A stretch of 43,313 bases of DNA from Acidobacteriaceae bacterium (GTDB lineage Bacteria > Acidobacteriota > Terriglobia > Bryobacterales > Bryobacteraceae): positions 1 through 43,313 of the forward strand of contig JAFAMD010000008.1 in NCBI GenBank assembly GCA_019233755.1, written 5' to 3'. A program made the position numbers and the translations under genes. The notes beneath the pieces are model-generated. The model was not told the DNA's origin, ran no database searches, and worked only from the letters and a program-made list of their open reading frames with translations. Shown one piece after another: positions 1 through 9,279 of the stretch. Each line of letters begins with the position of its first letter. Position 1 is the stretch's first letter.

Positions 1-87
1 GCGGCGATAGAGGTTGAGCGCCATAGCCTGATTGTCCGATATTGCCCGACAAATACCTAATAGGCTTGTATCTGTAAGAAAACACTA

Positions 88-177
88 TGGCGGAGAGAGT
101 GGGATTCGAACCCACGATAGAGTTTCCCCTATACACGCTTTCCAAGCGTGCGCCTTCAACCACTCGGCCATCTCTCC
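88..177 (-). tRNA. tRNA-Ser (anticodon GGA), CCA encoded
   Basis: Read on the minus strand, the acceptor arm GGAGAGA (177-171) pairs with TCTCTCC (98-92). It is followed by a G discriminator and an encoded CCA (90-88). The T-arm GTGGGTTCGAATCCCAC is intact. The anticodon arm is CGCTTGGAAAGCG, with GGA in the loop, which reads UCC/UCU serine codons. The long variable arm is typical of class II tRNA-Ser. It lies just downstream of the RNase E/G gene on the same strand. Confidence 0.96.
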
Positions 178-257
178 TGCTGGGTTGCGCGGGCGTTGCC
201 GGCGCGGAGGCAACTTAACGAAGTCGCCTCCAGTGTAGCATCCGCCCCATCGAGTAC

Positions 258-2882
258 TTACGCCAGATCGAACCGCTCGTGATGCAGCGTCGCATCGCCT
301 TTCACCAGTACCGGACGTCCCAGAATTTCCTCCAACTCTTCGAGGTATCGATTGTCGCTGGCCTTGAGGAATTTGGCGACATCCGGATGAACGCGCAGCA
401 CCACGTCGTTCCCTTCAATTGCTCTGGAAATCTTCTGCGCTTCCACCAGAATTTCGCTGATTACCGTCTGTACGCTCTTCACATAGCCCGCGCCCTCGCA
501 ATAGGGGCAGGGTGCACACAACGTCCGTTCCAGGCTCTGCTTTACGCGCTTGCGCGTAATCGCCACCAGGCCGAAATCATTGAACTGCAAAATCTTGTAT
601 GGCGCTTTATCGGCGTGCATCGCTTCTTCGAGCGCCTGCATCACCTTCTGGCGGTTCTTGCGCTCATCCATGTCGATGAAATCGACCACGATGATGCCGC
701 CCAGATCGCGCAGCCGTATCTGCCGTACGATCTCCTTCACCGCCTCAATATTCGTCTTGACGATTGTGTCTTCGAGTCGGTTTGACTTACCGACGTACTT
801 TCCGGTATTGATGTCGATCGCCACCAGAGCTTCGGTCTGGTTAATCACTATGTAGCCGCCGGACTTGAGCCACACCTTGGGCCGCAGCGCCTTTTCGAGC
901 TCCTGCGTGATGCTGAAAGCGTCGAAGATGGGCGCCGATCGCGTGTACATCTTCACCCGGCTTACCAGCGAAGGCTGGAACCGGTTCATGAACGTGAGGA
1001 CGTTTTCATACATGTCCTCGGTGTCCACCCAGATGGCCTTGAAGTCCTCCGTGACTTGATCGCGCAGAATGCGCTGCACGATGTCGAGATCATGATGCAG
1101 CAACACCGGCGCGGGCTTCTTTTCCGCCTTCTTCCGAATATCCAGCCAAAGGCTGTACAGGAAGTTCATGTCCGCGGCGATCTCTTCCTCGGGAACACCT
1201 TCGCCCGCGGTACGGACGATAAATCCTCCGGTCGTGCCTACGCGGTGCTTTTGGAGAATGCGCTTCAGCCTCTGCCGCTCCTCGTCGCTCGCGACCTTGC
1301 GCGACACGCCGAGATGGTTCACGCTCGGCATGAACACAACGTAGCGGCCCGGCAGGGCAATATGCGAAGTGATGCGCGCGCCCTTTTGTCCTAGCGGCTC
1401 CTTTGCGATCTGGACGATAATTTCCTGGCCCGGCTTGAGCAGATCGGATATCGACGGCAAAACGCGCTCCGGCTTCTCCGCGCTTCGCTCCTCCACAGCT
1501 TCGCGCCGCGGTTCCACCCGGACCTCAGGCTCGAGCGCAAGCGCTGCGCCCGCACCCGTTCCGGCGAATTCGCCACCGTTCTCCTGGGTCTGCTGCGACA
1601 AGCGATTTCCGCCGCGCCGCCGCCGCATCCGCCTTGACATGCGGTGCATATAGCGTCCGCCTTGTTCGCGCACGCTGGCGGTCTGTGCTTGTGGCGCTTC
1701 CTCCGCAATCGCTTCGCCCTGGCGGCTCGGCTCCACAGCGGCCTCCAGGCCGCTCACCTCCGCAATCGGCAATGCGTTGTCTTCGAGGCTCTCGTCCACT
1801 TCGGGGATGCCCTCATCAGCCGCTTCCAATTCCAACTCGTCCGCTTCTGCGAGTTCCGCTTCGGCCGCTTCCGCCGGCTGCGCTTCAAGGGCAACGACGG
1901 GCAATTCTTCCGGTCGCTCACGTGCCGGCGAATAGGCCGGCTCCGGTTCCGCAACTGCTGCCGGAACGGAATCGCCGCCGCTAGCCGCCTGCACTTCCGG
2001 CTCGTCGGGAGGAATCGGCTGGTCCTGTCTTACTTCCTCGATCTTCTCCTCGACGTCCTCCAGCGACTCAGCGTCGTGGTGTGCGAGGACCCTCTCCGTC
2101 AGTTCAATCTCTTCAGCTTCCGCTTCGAGTTCTTCCTCCAGCTCCGCATGCGCTTCAGCCGTGCTTTCGCTCCCGGCTTCCCCGGCGCTTTCCGGCGCGC
2201 TGCCTGCGTCAGCCGCCATGTGCCTGTATTTTGCCAGCGACTCGCCCGGAAGCACAATCACTTCCCGCTCTTCTTCTACGGCATCCGCCTCGGTGGACTC
2301 TTCTATGCTTTGTCCGGCAGGGGTGGGTTGAGCATATTTGTTCTCGGGGAAGCCTCGACCGCCACGATGCCTGCGGCGGCGGGACCTCCGTCCGCGCCTG
2401 TCGCGAGGACCGCGGTCGCCTTCCGGCCGCTCGCCGGCTTCGCCGCCAACTGCTGCCGTACCCAGTCCCGGCGCCGGCAAACCGGATTCGTCCTCAGCCG
2501 CCGCCTCGGGTTCCTGGACTGCTGCGGCGCCTGCTTCCGTCCGTACCTCGGGTAAAGCTTCTGCCTGCGGCCGTTCCGCGTTGCGATTCTGCCCCCGGTC
2601 ACGCCGGTCGCCCCGGCTTGGCTTCTCCTCCTGAACCGTGTCGATGTCTTCGTTTTCTTCGAAGAAATCCGACACGTACAGGAACGTGTCACGCTCCAGC
2701 CCCAGGTCGACGAATGCCGACTGCATGCCGGGTAACACACGGGTCACCCTGCCTTTATGAATGCTTCCGGCAAGCGAATACTCATTCGCTCGCTGAAAGT
2801 AGACCTCGACGAGTTGATCGTCCTCGAGGATCGCTACCTTCGTTTCATGGCGATTGGAACCAATCACCAGTTCTTTACTCAT
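258..2882 (-). CDS. rng: Ribonuclease E/G family endoribonuclease with a large insertion in the S1 domain
   Basis: Endoribonuclease for rRNA and mRNA processing. The first part of an S1 RNA-binding domain is at residues 1-75. A low-complexity acidic/Ala/Arg segment of roughly 400 residues follows (about 76-478), and the S1 fold resumes at about 482-520. The catalytic domain carries the metal-binding aspartates D690 (VAIDINTG) and D734 (VVDFIDMD), spaced as in RNase E. The Zn-link CAPCPYC (C789/C792/C795) is present. There is no C-terminal degradosome scaffold after the catalytic part, so it is closer to RNase G in layout, but its 874 residues are far more than the usual ~490. The insertion has Arg-rich blocks near 160-177 and 410-425, possibly RNA-binding. 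It follows rodA after 294 bp, a common rod-shape neighbourhood. Family assignment is firm; the choice between rng and rne is by layout only. Confidence 0.93.
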   Translation of the reverse strand: MSKELVIGSNRHETKVAILEDDQLVEVYFQRANEYSLAGSIHKGRVTRVLPGMQSAFVDLGLERDTFLYVSDFFEENEDIDTVQEEKPSRGDRRDRGQNRNAERPQAEALPEVRTEAGAAAVQEPEAAAEDESGLPAPGLGTAAVGGEAGERPEGDRGPRDRRGRRSRRRRHRGGRGFPENKYAQPTPAGQSIEESTEADAVEEEREVIVLPGESLAKYRHMAADAGSAPESAGEAGSESTAEAHAELEEELEAEAEEIELTERVLAHHDAESLEDVEEKIEEVRQDQPIPPDEPEVQAASGGDSVPAAVAEPEPAYSPARERPEELPVVALEAQPAEAAEAELAEADELELEAADEGIPEVDESLEDNALPIAEVSGLEAAVEPSRQGEAIAEEAPQAQTASVREQGGRYMHRMSRRMRRRRGGNRLSQQTQENGGEFAGTGAGAALALEPEVRVEPRREAVEERSAEKPERVLPSISDLLKPGQEIIVQIAKEPLGQKGARITSHIALPGRYVVFMPSVNHLGVSRKVASDEERQRLKRILQKHRVGTTGGFIVRTAGEGVPEEEIAADMNFLYSLWLDIRKKAEKKPAPVLLHHDLDIVQRILRDQVTEDFKAIWVDTEDMYENVLTFMNRFQPSLVSRVKMYTRSAPIFDAFSITQELEKALRPKVWLKSGGYIVINQTEALVAIDINTGKYVGKSNRLEDTIVKTNIEAVKEIVRQIRLRDLGGIIVVDFIDMDERKNRQKVMQALEEAMHADKAPYKILQFNDFGLVAITRKRVKQSLERTLCAPCPYCEGAGYVKSVQTVISEILVEAQKISRAIEGNDVVLRVHPDVAKFLKASDNRYLEELEEILGRPVLVKGDATLHHERFDLA

Positions 2883-2898
2883 GAATCACCGCCTTGCC

Positions 2899-2919
2899 AA
2901 GCGCCGCCTTCCGGCGCTT
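2899..2919 (-). promoter_or_regulatory. Hairpin in the RNase E/G leader
   Basis: Perfect 7-bp inverted repeat AAGCGCC (2899-2905) / GGCGCTT (2913-2919) with a 7-nt loop. It ends about 16 nt upstream of the ATG at 2882, next to the purine-rich RBS region. RNase E of E. coli is known to control its own mRNA through 5' leader hairpins; a similar role here is only a guess. Confidence 0.3.
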
Positions 2920-3176
2920 AGGTTATTCGGGCCGATCATGAGAGTACTCTGGAAGTCCGGAATTGCACGCGTCCGGCGGCTCCAACCTGGAGCACCGGCG
3001 CAAAACCTGTTGCCGTTTACGCAAATGGAGACTTGCTCGTGAACATCTGCGCTACCGATTCAATTACATTTCTTCTTACAAACGGCGAAACTCGCCAGCA
3101 AATCCGAAAATCTTTTGTCCTGCTCAGTTCGACCCATCGTCTGTCGAACCGGCCTTCCACCTGGAAGACCGAATAA
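2920..3176. other. Intergenic region between rodA and the RNase E/G gene
   Basis: No convincing coding sequence. It holds two short inverted repeats downstream of rodA: GTTCGAC/GTCGAAC (3127-3133 and 3143-3149) and CTTCCA/TGGAAG (3154-3159 and 3162-3167). Neither is followed directly by a U-tract on the minus strand, so a rho-independent terminator is not supported. A promoter for the RNase gene probably lies here, but I cannot point to one. Confidence 0.4.
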
Positions 3177-4277
3177 CTAGTTCACAAACCTGCGCAACCT
3201 GACGCTGTTTACCAACCCCAGCATCAAAAAGATCGACCAGGTGTTAGAACCTCCCGAACTCATCAGCGGGAGCGGAATACCGGTTACCGGCATCCTGCCC
3301 ACCACCATTCCCACATTCACTAACACGTGAAATAACAAAAGCGCAGCCACACCCATGCAGATGTACAGCCCTGCCTTGTCGGTGGCCGTTTGCGCGTTCT
3401 GCACCACCTGCATAATCAGCAGGAAATACAGAACCAGCGCGATTACTACCCCTACAAACCCGTGCTCTTCCGCGAACGATGAAAAGATGAAATCAGTATG
3501 GGGTACCGGCAGAAAGCCCAAATGCGTCTGTGAGCTCTCCTTCGTACCGCGTCCCCACATGCCGCCGTTTCCAACAGCGATTTTGGACTGAATCACCTGA
3601 AAGCCCGTTCCTTTCGGATCCCGGTCAGGATTGATAAAACTGACCAGCCTATCCTTCTGATACGGCTTAAGAAAATGATAGCCGATCGGCAACGTGACAA
3701 ACAGTAGTCCTGTAATTATTATTAAGTACTTCCAGCGCAGGCCTGCCATCAGCGCGCCGCAGACGAGTATCGGAAGATAAGTCAGCGACGTCCCCAGATC
3801 GGGTTCTTTCATCACCAGCAGCATCGGCACGCCTACAAATCCGGCAAGCTTTGCCAGATCCTTCCACTCGAGCGTGTCCGCCTTTATATCAGTGAGGTAT
3901 TTTGCCACCAGTAGGATTAATACGATCTTGACGAACTCGGATGTCTGGAAGGTGAATCCCGCCACGCGGATCCACCGCGTCGAGCCAAAAACTTTGTTAC
4001 CTAGAAGCCCGGTTGCCAAAAGCAGCGCCACACAGCCTAAATAAAGATACAAAGCCCGGCCGAGGAGCACGTGATAGTCAATGTTCGCCGCTACCCACAT
4101 CATTGCGAAGCCGGTCGCGGTCCAGACTATCTGTTTCCACCAGGCATCCTGCCACTTAGTCGCCAGCGTAGCGCTATAAATCTGCAGCACCCCGAGCGTG
4201 CACAGGGCCAGGGTCACAATGACCAGCGGCCAATCCAGGTCTTTAAAAGAGCGATAAACCGCTAGAGCGCGAATCAC
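3177..4277 (-). CDS. rodA: Rod-shape SEDS peptidoglycan glycosyltransferase RodA
   Basis: Polytopic SEDS protein that polymerises lipid II glycan strands with PBP2 during lateral wall growth. It has 366 residues and about ten membrane segments. Family motifs seen: KEPDLGT near 157-163, VPHTDFIFSSFAEEHGF near 258-274 with the expected catalytic Asp at 262, and GIPLPLMSSGG near 333-343. It starts with GTG overlapping the mrdA stop by one base (TAGTG), so translation is probably coupled. RodA is preferred over FtsW because the gene sits in the mreBCD-mrdA cluster. Confidence 0.95.
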   Translation of the reverse strand: MIRALAVYRSFKDLDWPLVIVTLALCTLGVLQIYSATLATKWQDAWWKQIVWTATGFAMMWVAANIDYHVLLGRALYLYLGCVALLLATGLLGNKVFGSTRWIRVAGFTFQTSEFVKIVLILLVAKYLTDIKADTLEWKDLAKLAGFVGVPMLLVMKEPDLGTSLTYLPILVCGALMAGLRWKYLIIITGLLFVTLPIGYHFLKPYQKDRLVSFINPDRDPKGTGFQVIQSKIAVGNGGMWGRGTKESSQTHLGFLPVPHTDFIFSSFAEEHGFVGVVIALVLYFLLIMQVVQNAQTATDKAGLYICMGVAALLLFHVLVNVGMVVGRMPVTGIPLPLMSSGGSNTWSIFLMLGLVNSVRLRRFVN

Positions 4278-6199
4278 TACTGCAATATTCCTTCCGGGGA
4301 GGGGAAGCTCAGGTTCGCGGGCACCGGCGACGCCAGCAGCCGGAGGGGGGCTAGCGATTCCGCCGTTTCCTTTTCCGCTGCTGCTTTTGCCTTGCGGGCT
4401 TTCTTGTCGAAATAGGCCTTCAGAATATCTCGGACAATCGGTACCGCATTGTAGCTTTCCTCACCATTCTCGAACAAGGCAGCTACCACGACCTCCGGAT
4501 TTTCCATGGGCCCGAAGGCCACGAACCAGGCGTTATTCGCCAGCGCGCTCTTCAGCTTAGCGCCCTTCGTCAGACTTGAAGCCGCAACCTGGGCCGTGCC
4601 GGTCTTGCCGCAGATCTTCACATCCGGAAGCACAGCCGCACGGCCGGTGCCGCCTTCGTTGACCACCCCGTACATCCCAGAAATGACCTTTTCCAGGTTC
4701 TCCGGGTTGAAGTGTGCTTCGCGCAGCAGAACCGGCTTCTCAGAGGCAAGCAGATGCGGCTTGTACCACCTTGCCCCGGCACCCAACCCGCCCAACGCGG
4801 CGGCAATTTGTAGCGGCGATACAGTAACGGCGCCTTGTCCGATGGAGACCGAAATTGTTTCGCCCGCGTACCACTTCTGCCGGAACATGCGCATTTTCCA
4901 TCGGCTGGACGGCATGGTCCCTTGCGTTTCGTTCGGCAAGTCGATTCCCGTTTTGTGGCCTATCCCCGCCAGTTCCCCATATTCGGCGATCCGGTCGATC
5001 CCCAGCCTGTTGCCGACGTTATAGAAGAACACATCGCAAGACTGTGAAATGGCCCTGTGCAACGTGATGTCGCCATGCCCGCCTTTCAGGTGGCATGCGA
5101 AGTAGTGGCCGTAAAACGACGCTCCGCCCGGGCAATGAAAGTGAGTCTCGTCGTCAATCACGCCGCTTTCAAGGCCCGCAATCGCCATGATCGGCTTGAA
5201 CGTCGATCCCGGCGCCAATTGCGCCTGTATCGCGCGATTCAGCAGCGGTTTATAAGGATCGAGCGCAATCTCGTTCCAGTCTGTCCGGCTGATGCGGCCG
5301 GTGAATTTGTTGGCATCGAAAGTCGGGCGGCTGACCATCGCAAGCACCTCGCCGTCGCGCGGATCCAGCGCTACTACCGCCCCGCGCTTGTCGGCCATGG
5401 CCAGTTCCGCCACCGCCTGCAGATCCAGGTCAATGGTGGTACGTAAATCCTTCCCGGGAACGGCTGCCTGCGTTTCCTCCGCCTGCCGCTCGCGCCCCCA
5501 ACTGTCCACCAGCACGCGCTGCTGTCCGTCGACCCCGCGCAGCACGGAGTCGTACTCGCGTTCGAGGCCGTCCTTGCCGATAATGTCGCCCTGCTGGTAG
5601 TCGAGGTATTGGGGCATGTTCAGTTCCGCTTCGCTGATCTCACCCACATACCCGACCACGTGCGCCGCAAACCCATCCTGCGGATACTGCCGCCGCCAGG
5701 CCTCGATGAGCTGCATCTCCGGATACGTGCTCTCGTCCTGGTGCGACTCTACCCACGCGATATCGTCGCGCGAAAGCTGGTCTTTGATAATGATCTGCGG
5801 CGTGGACCCCATATGCCGGATCTTTCTCGCTAGTTCTTCATAGTCCAACCCCAGGGCCTGTGCAATGGCGGGCAGGTGCTCCGGCTTAATCTGGTCGCGG
5901 TTCAACAGGAGCGAATAGGATGCTTTGTTGTCCACGATCACACGCCCGTCGCGATCCAGAATCTTGCCGCGCGGCGCCAGAATGGGAGTGCTCTTAATCC
6001 GGTTCCGCTCGGCGGCTTCGCTGTACACGTCCGGGTTCTGCACCTGCAGCTTCCAAAAGCCTGAGATCAGGAAGATGAAAACAGCAACGGCGAGATATTG
6101 AAACAGCGCAACCTTGTTCGCGGCCTGTCTCGGGTCGTCGCGTAACAGCCGTTCCGGGCTAACCTCGTCACGTCTGTGCTCGCTCTCGATGATTGCCAC
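4277..6199 (-). CDS. mrdA: Penicillin-binding protein 2 (elongation transpeptidase)
   Basis: Class B PBP that crosslinks peptidoglycan in the elongasome, partner of RodA. It has 640 residues: one N-terminal membrane anchor (about 29-50), a pedestal/dimerisation domain (PRGKILDRDGRVI near 76-89) and a transpeptidase domain. Active-site motifs: STFK with nucleophile S332, SCD at 387-389 (SxN position) and KTG at 532-534. A short Ala/Lys-rich cytosol-like tail follows the last strand (about 600-640). It starts 20 bp after mreD and shares its stop with the rodA start. Confidence 0.95.
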   Translation of the reverse strand: MAIIESEHRRDEVSPERLLRDDPRQAANKVALFQYLAVAVFIFLISGFWKLQVQNPDVYSEAAERNRIKSTPILAPRGKILDRDGRVIVDNKASYSLLLNRDQIKPEHLPAIAQALGLDYEELARKIRHMGSTPQIIIKDQLSRDDIAWVESHQDESTYPEMQLIEAWRRQYPQDGFAAHVVGYVGEISEAELNMPQYLDYQQGDIIGKDGLEREYDSVLRGVDGQQRVLVDSWGRERQAEETQAAVPGKDLRTTIDLDLQAVAELAMADKRGAVVALDPRDGEVLAMVSRPTFDANKFTGRISRTDWNEIALDPYKPLLNRAIQAQLAPGSTFKPIMAIAGLESGVIDDETHFHCPGGASFYGHYFACHLKGGHGDITLHRAISQSCDVFFYNVGNRLGIDRIAEYGELAGIGHKTGIDLPNETQGTMPSSRWKMRMFRQKWYAGETISVSIGQGAVTVSPLQIAAALGGLGAGARWYKPHLLASEKPVLLREAHFNPENLEKVISGMYGVVNEGGTGRAAVLPDVKICGKTGTAQVAASSLTKGAKLKSALANNAWFVAFGPMENPEVVVAALFENGEESYNAVPIVRDILKAYFDKKARKAKAAAEKETAESLAPLRLLASPVPANLSFPSPEGILQ

Positions 6200-6219
6200 T
6201 GCTTGTTCCGGAAGGAGGG

Positions 6220-6765
6220 CTACACGGAGCCCGAAAGTCTCATTCTATCGAGGACGGCAAACAATGGTAATGCTACTACAGCATTCAGTGCGCCATGCAC
6301 GAAAGTTTCTTGCGGGTCGAAGGGCACGATTTGTCCGAGCAGCGCCCGGCGCATTACCCAATAGAAAAATGCGTGAAAGAAGAAGAAGAAGAAGCTGAGG
6401 ACGAGCCGGACAAACGAATTTTCTACGTTAAACCGCATGCTGACCGATGCCGAAAAATAGCCCACCAGTGTCTTTGTAATACCGTACATGCCGATAGGCA
6501 GATTCGCCGGGGAAAGCGAATCCTCGGCCAGCCCGACGAATGCGCCAAAGAGCAGGGAAGCGATCGGGCCGTGCCTCATCAGGCCGAAGTACACCGTAAG
6601 CAAAAGCGGTAGCTCCAGCCACTCCGTGTTGGGAATCAGGCGCGGCAGATAGAACTTGCCGATTACCGCCACAATCGTCAGGGCGGCCAGCGCGGCCACC
6701 TGGAACCGGCTGAACCAACTTTCACGCAGCGGCCGCTGAAGAATCTGATCGCTCGTCTCGTTCAT
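6220..6765 (-). CDS. mreD: Rod shape-determining membrane protein MreD
   Basis: 181-residue polytopic membrane protein of the MreD type, which links the MreBC filament to the wall synthases. It has about five hydrophobic segments and the family-like stretch LFGAFVGLAEDSLSP near 77-91. Its ATG overlaps the mreC stop (ATGA). An unusual run of Phe (SFFFFFF near 129-135) is encoded by a GAA/TTC trinucleotide run at about 6374-6394. Sequence similarity in MreD is always weak; the call leans on position and topology. Confidence 0.88.
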   Translation of the reverse strand: MNETSDQILQRPLRESWFSRFQVAALAALTIVAVIGKFYLPRLIPNTEWLELPLLLTVYFGLMRHGPIASLLFGAFVGLAEDSLSPANLPIGMYGITKTLVGYFSASVSMRFNVENSFVRLVLSFFFFFFHAFFYWVMRRALLGQIVPFDPQETFVHGALNAVVALPLFAVLDRMRLSGSV

Positions 6766-8090
6766 TGCGGATCGGCGGGGCGCGGAGGAGCCGCTGGCGG
6801 CCGTTGTGCCTGCGGTTGCGCTATGGGTGGTACCGCTTTATGCCGCGGCGCTCCGAGGGGCAGAACGGGACCCGAATTCATCGGCGGTCTGGTTTCGGCA
6901 GTCGCCGGTTTTGGCGCCGGATTGGAGGATGGACCCGGTTTGGGCGCCGGATTGGAGGATGGAGCGGACGTCGAGGGCGGGGAAGTCTTCACCGCAGCCT
7001 GGCTTCCTGTTTTCACAACGTTCGCATCCGATGTCCCAGCGGCGGGCGTGGCCGCTTGCGTCGCGGGGCCTTCGGGCTTGACGTTGAAGTTTGGCAGGTT
7101 CGATCCCACACCTCCAAACACGTGCCCCTCTTGCTTGCCGATCTCATCGTACTTCTGCAGCACTTTATCGGCTTCTGTCTCCCGCTTGGCCGCTTGCGCC
7201 GCGTCGCTGCCGGTCTCGGCCGGAGGCGCCGGCAGCATGCTCGATTCCGTGTTCTCTGGTGGCGTGGACGGGATGGCCTGATGTACACCTTGCAGCACGA
7301 CAAGTACTTCCTCGACTCCGCCCGGCGCGCCGCTCAGATTCAGCTTGATATCGCGCATCCCTTGCCCCGGTTGGCTCGAAACCACCGTACCGACCGGGAA
7401 GCCCTTGGGGAATATCCGATCCTCGCCTGAGGTAAAAAACCACTCGCCCGCACTCACTTTGTCTTCGTTCTGGATCTGCTCCACCTCGCACTTGCCGGTG
7501 CCGCAATCGAGCACTCCATGCACATGCCCCTTCTGCGACTCCACTCCAACCTTAAAGGTCGGATCGGTGATCAGCAGCACCTGCGAAACCAGTGGATACA
7601 CCGCAATCACTTTGCCGACCACACCGTCCGGTGTAACAACAGCCATTCCTTTTTCGATACCGCTCGTTGCTCCGCGGTCGACAAACACCGCTTTAGCTGT
7701 CTCAACCGTGCTGTTCCCTATCACGCGCGCCGCAACTGTCTTAGACGGCGTCCGCGCCTGGAAGAGCGTCAGGGCGCGGGCATGCTCGGCGGTCGCGAGC
7801 TCGTTGCGGTAGTAAACGTTCTCCATGCGAAGCCGGTCATTATCCGACTTCAGCTTGCGATTCTGTTCGCGAACATCCAGCAGGATGAAATAGTCCTGCA
7901 GGAAGCCGATCGTATTGTGGCGGATCGCCTCCACGATGCCTGCCATCGGAGTCACCGCAGTGACGGCCCAGACGCGAATCAGCCGTTCGTCGCGATTCGT
8001 CTTTACCTGGTAAGCCAGATAAAGGAGTTGCGCCACCACGACGATCAGCAGAACCGTCAGATTCCGGTATCGGCTCAGCAGGGCTTCCAT
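6762..8090 (-). CDS. mreC: Rod shape-determining protein MreC with a long Pro/Ala/Ser-rich C-terminal tail
   Basis: Periplasmic scaffold of the elongasome with one N-terminal membrane helix (LLIVVVAQLLYLAYQ). A coiled coil follows (NRKLKSDNDRLRMENVYYRNEL), then the two beta-domains that end near VEEVLVVLQG. I use ATG 8090 rather than the longer TTG reading at 8135 because AGGAG lies 5 nt upstream of it and MEALLSRYRN is a typical MreC start. The product is about 442 residues; MreC usually ends around 280-330. The extra tail is low complexity, contains a 30-bp duplication (NPAPKPGPSS unit) and may be disordered. Confidence 0.92.
   Translation of the reverse strand: MEALLSRYRNLTVLLIVVVAQLLYLAYQVKTNRDERLIRVWAVTAVTPMAGIVEAIRHNTIGFLQDYFILLDVREQNRKLKSDNDRLRMENVYYRNELATAEHARALTLFQARTPSKTVAARVIGNSTVETAKAVFVDRGATSGIEKGMAVVTPDGVVGKVIAVYPLVSQVLLITDPTFKVGVESQKGHVHGVLDCGTGKCEVEQIQNEDKVSAGEWFFTSGEDRIFPKGFPVGTVVSSQPGQGMRDIKLNLSGAPGGVEEVLVVLQGVHQAIPSTPPENTESSMLPAPPAETGSDAAQAAKRETEADKVLQKYDEIGKQEGHVFGGVGSNLPNFNVKPEGPATQAATPAAGTSDANVVKTGSQAAVKTSPPSTSAPSSNPAPKPGPSSNPAPKPATAETRPPMNSGPVLPLGAPRHKAVPPIAQPQAQRPPAAPPRPADPQ
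6913..6963. repeat. 30-bp-period duplication in the mreC tail
   Basis: The 21-mer GGCGCCGGATTGGAGGATGGA occurs at 6913-6933 and 6943-6963, a 30-bp period. It encodes two NPAPKP units in the proline-rich MreC tail. The in-frame period means copy changes would alter tail length without breaking the gene. Confidence 0.7.
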
Positions 8091-8141
8091 GACGCTCCTG
8101 TCTCTACTGTAAGCGTGCGCGGCTGAGGGTGCCAAGCTCCC

Positions 8142-9167
8142 TTATTCGATCGCGATACGACGCAAAAGCTTGAAGTCCGTCAGCATTTTTCCCGTGCCCA
8201 GCACCACAGAGGCAAGCGGATCCTCCGCGATAGAGACGGGCAGACCGGTTTCTTCGCGGATGCGGCGATCGAGATTCTTAATCATGGCGCCCCCGCCCGT
8301 GAGTACAATGCCCCGATCACTGATATCCGCGCTCAACTCTGGCGGGGTCCGCTCCAGGGCAACCCGAATCGCGTTCAAGATCGTCGCGATGCACTCGGAA
8401 AGCGCTTCGCGGATTTCGCTGTCTTCGATGGTGACCGTCTTGGGAACACCTTCAATCAGGTTGCGCCCCTTGATTTCCATCGTGAGCGGCTTGTCCAGCG
8501 GATAAGCGGAGCCGATCGTGATCTTGATCTGCTCGGCCGTCCGCTCGCCGATCAGCAGATTGTACTTCCGCTTGAGATAGTTCATGATCGCGTCGTCCAT
8601 CTCGTTGCCGGCGACGCGAACGGATCGCGAGTAAACGATGCCCGAAAGAGAAATGACGGCGACATCGGTCGTCCCTCCGCCGATATCCACCACCATGTTG
8701 CCCGACGGCTCCGTGATCGGCAGGCCGGCGCCGATCGCCGCCACCATGGCCTGTTCCACCAGGTGTACTTCGCTGGCCTTGGCTCGGTAGGCGGATTCGC
8801 TCACGGCGCGCTTTTCCACCTGCGTGATCTCGCTCGGCACGCCGATCACAATCCGCGGATGCACCAGCATTTTGCGGCCGTGCGCTTTCTGGATGAAGTA
8901 ATTGAGCATGCGCTCAGTTACTTTGAAGTCCGCGATGACCCCGTCCTTCATCGGCCGGATCGCTACAATGTTGCCGGGCGTGCGGCCCAGCATATCTTTC
9001 GCTTCTTTGCCTACCGCTTCGATTTCGCCGGTATTCTTATTGATGGCGACAATGGAAGGCTCGTTGACCACAATGCCTTTCCCTTTGGCATAAACAAGAG
9101 TGTTTGCGGTTCCTAAATCGATGGCAAGATCTGAGGAAATAAGGCTAAAAACAGACCTGAAGTTCAT
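8142..9167 (-). CDS. mreB: Rod shape-determining actin-like protein MreB
   Basis: Bacterial actin of 341 residues that polymerises under the membrane and directs elongation. The ATPase signature is complete: phosphate-1 [14 protein letters not shown] (13-26), phosphate-2 [15 protein letters not shown] (159-173) and adenosine motif [15 protein letters not shown] (286-300). It is the first gene of the cluster, with a 51-bp gap to mreC. The N-terminus [19 protein letters not shown] is full length. Confidence 0.98.
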   Translation of the reverse strand: MNFRSVFSLISSDLAIDLGTANTLVYAKGKGIVVNEPSIVAINKNTGEIEAVGKEAKDMLGRTPGNIVAIRPMKDGVIADFKVTERMLNYFIQKAHGRKMLVHPRIVIGVPSEITQVEKRAVSESAYRAKASEVHLVEQAMVAAIGAGLPITEPSGNMVVDIGGGTTDVAVISLSGIVYSRSVRVAGNEMDDAIMNYLKRKYNLLIGERTAEQIKITIGSAYPLDKPLTMEIKGRNLIEGVPKTVTIEDSEIREALSECIATILNAIRVALERTPPELSADISDRGIVLTGGGAMIKNLDRRIREETGLPVSIAEDPLASVVLGTGKMLTDFKLLRRIAIE

Positions 9168-9215
9168 GAATCGACAGCTTCGACTGAGTGGGGAACAAAC
9201 TCAGAGGTTAACATA

Positions 9216-9227
9216 GGGAATGTTCCC
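9216..9227. promoter_or_regulatory. Short inverted repeat in the mreB/beta-propeller divergent region
   Basis: GGGAA-TG-TTCCC in the 112-bp gap between divergent mreB and the beta-propeller gene. A related GGGGAACA sits at 9190-9197. Promoters for both genes must lie here, but no -10/-35 pair stands out. Operator function is a guess. Confidence 0.25.
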
Positions 9228-9279
9228 CGGGTAGCCATTAGCATATGTATTCTTTTCACACGGTTGCATTTTGGGCCGA

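Noticed and set aside
32..238. 68-codon plus-strand frame with SGIRTHDR
   Set aside because: It is the well-known artefact of translating a tRNA gene on the wrong strand; tRNA-Ser explains it.
1644..2555. 303-codon plus-strand frame
   Set aside because: Antisense to the low-complexity insert of the RNase E/G gene; open because of biased codon composition, with no recognisable domain.
9216..9227. GGGAA-TG-TTCCC as a firm operator in front of mreB
   Set aside because: Short, and no second matching copy with a known regulator; listed only at low confidence.
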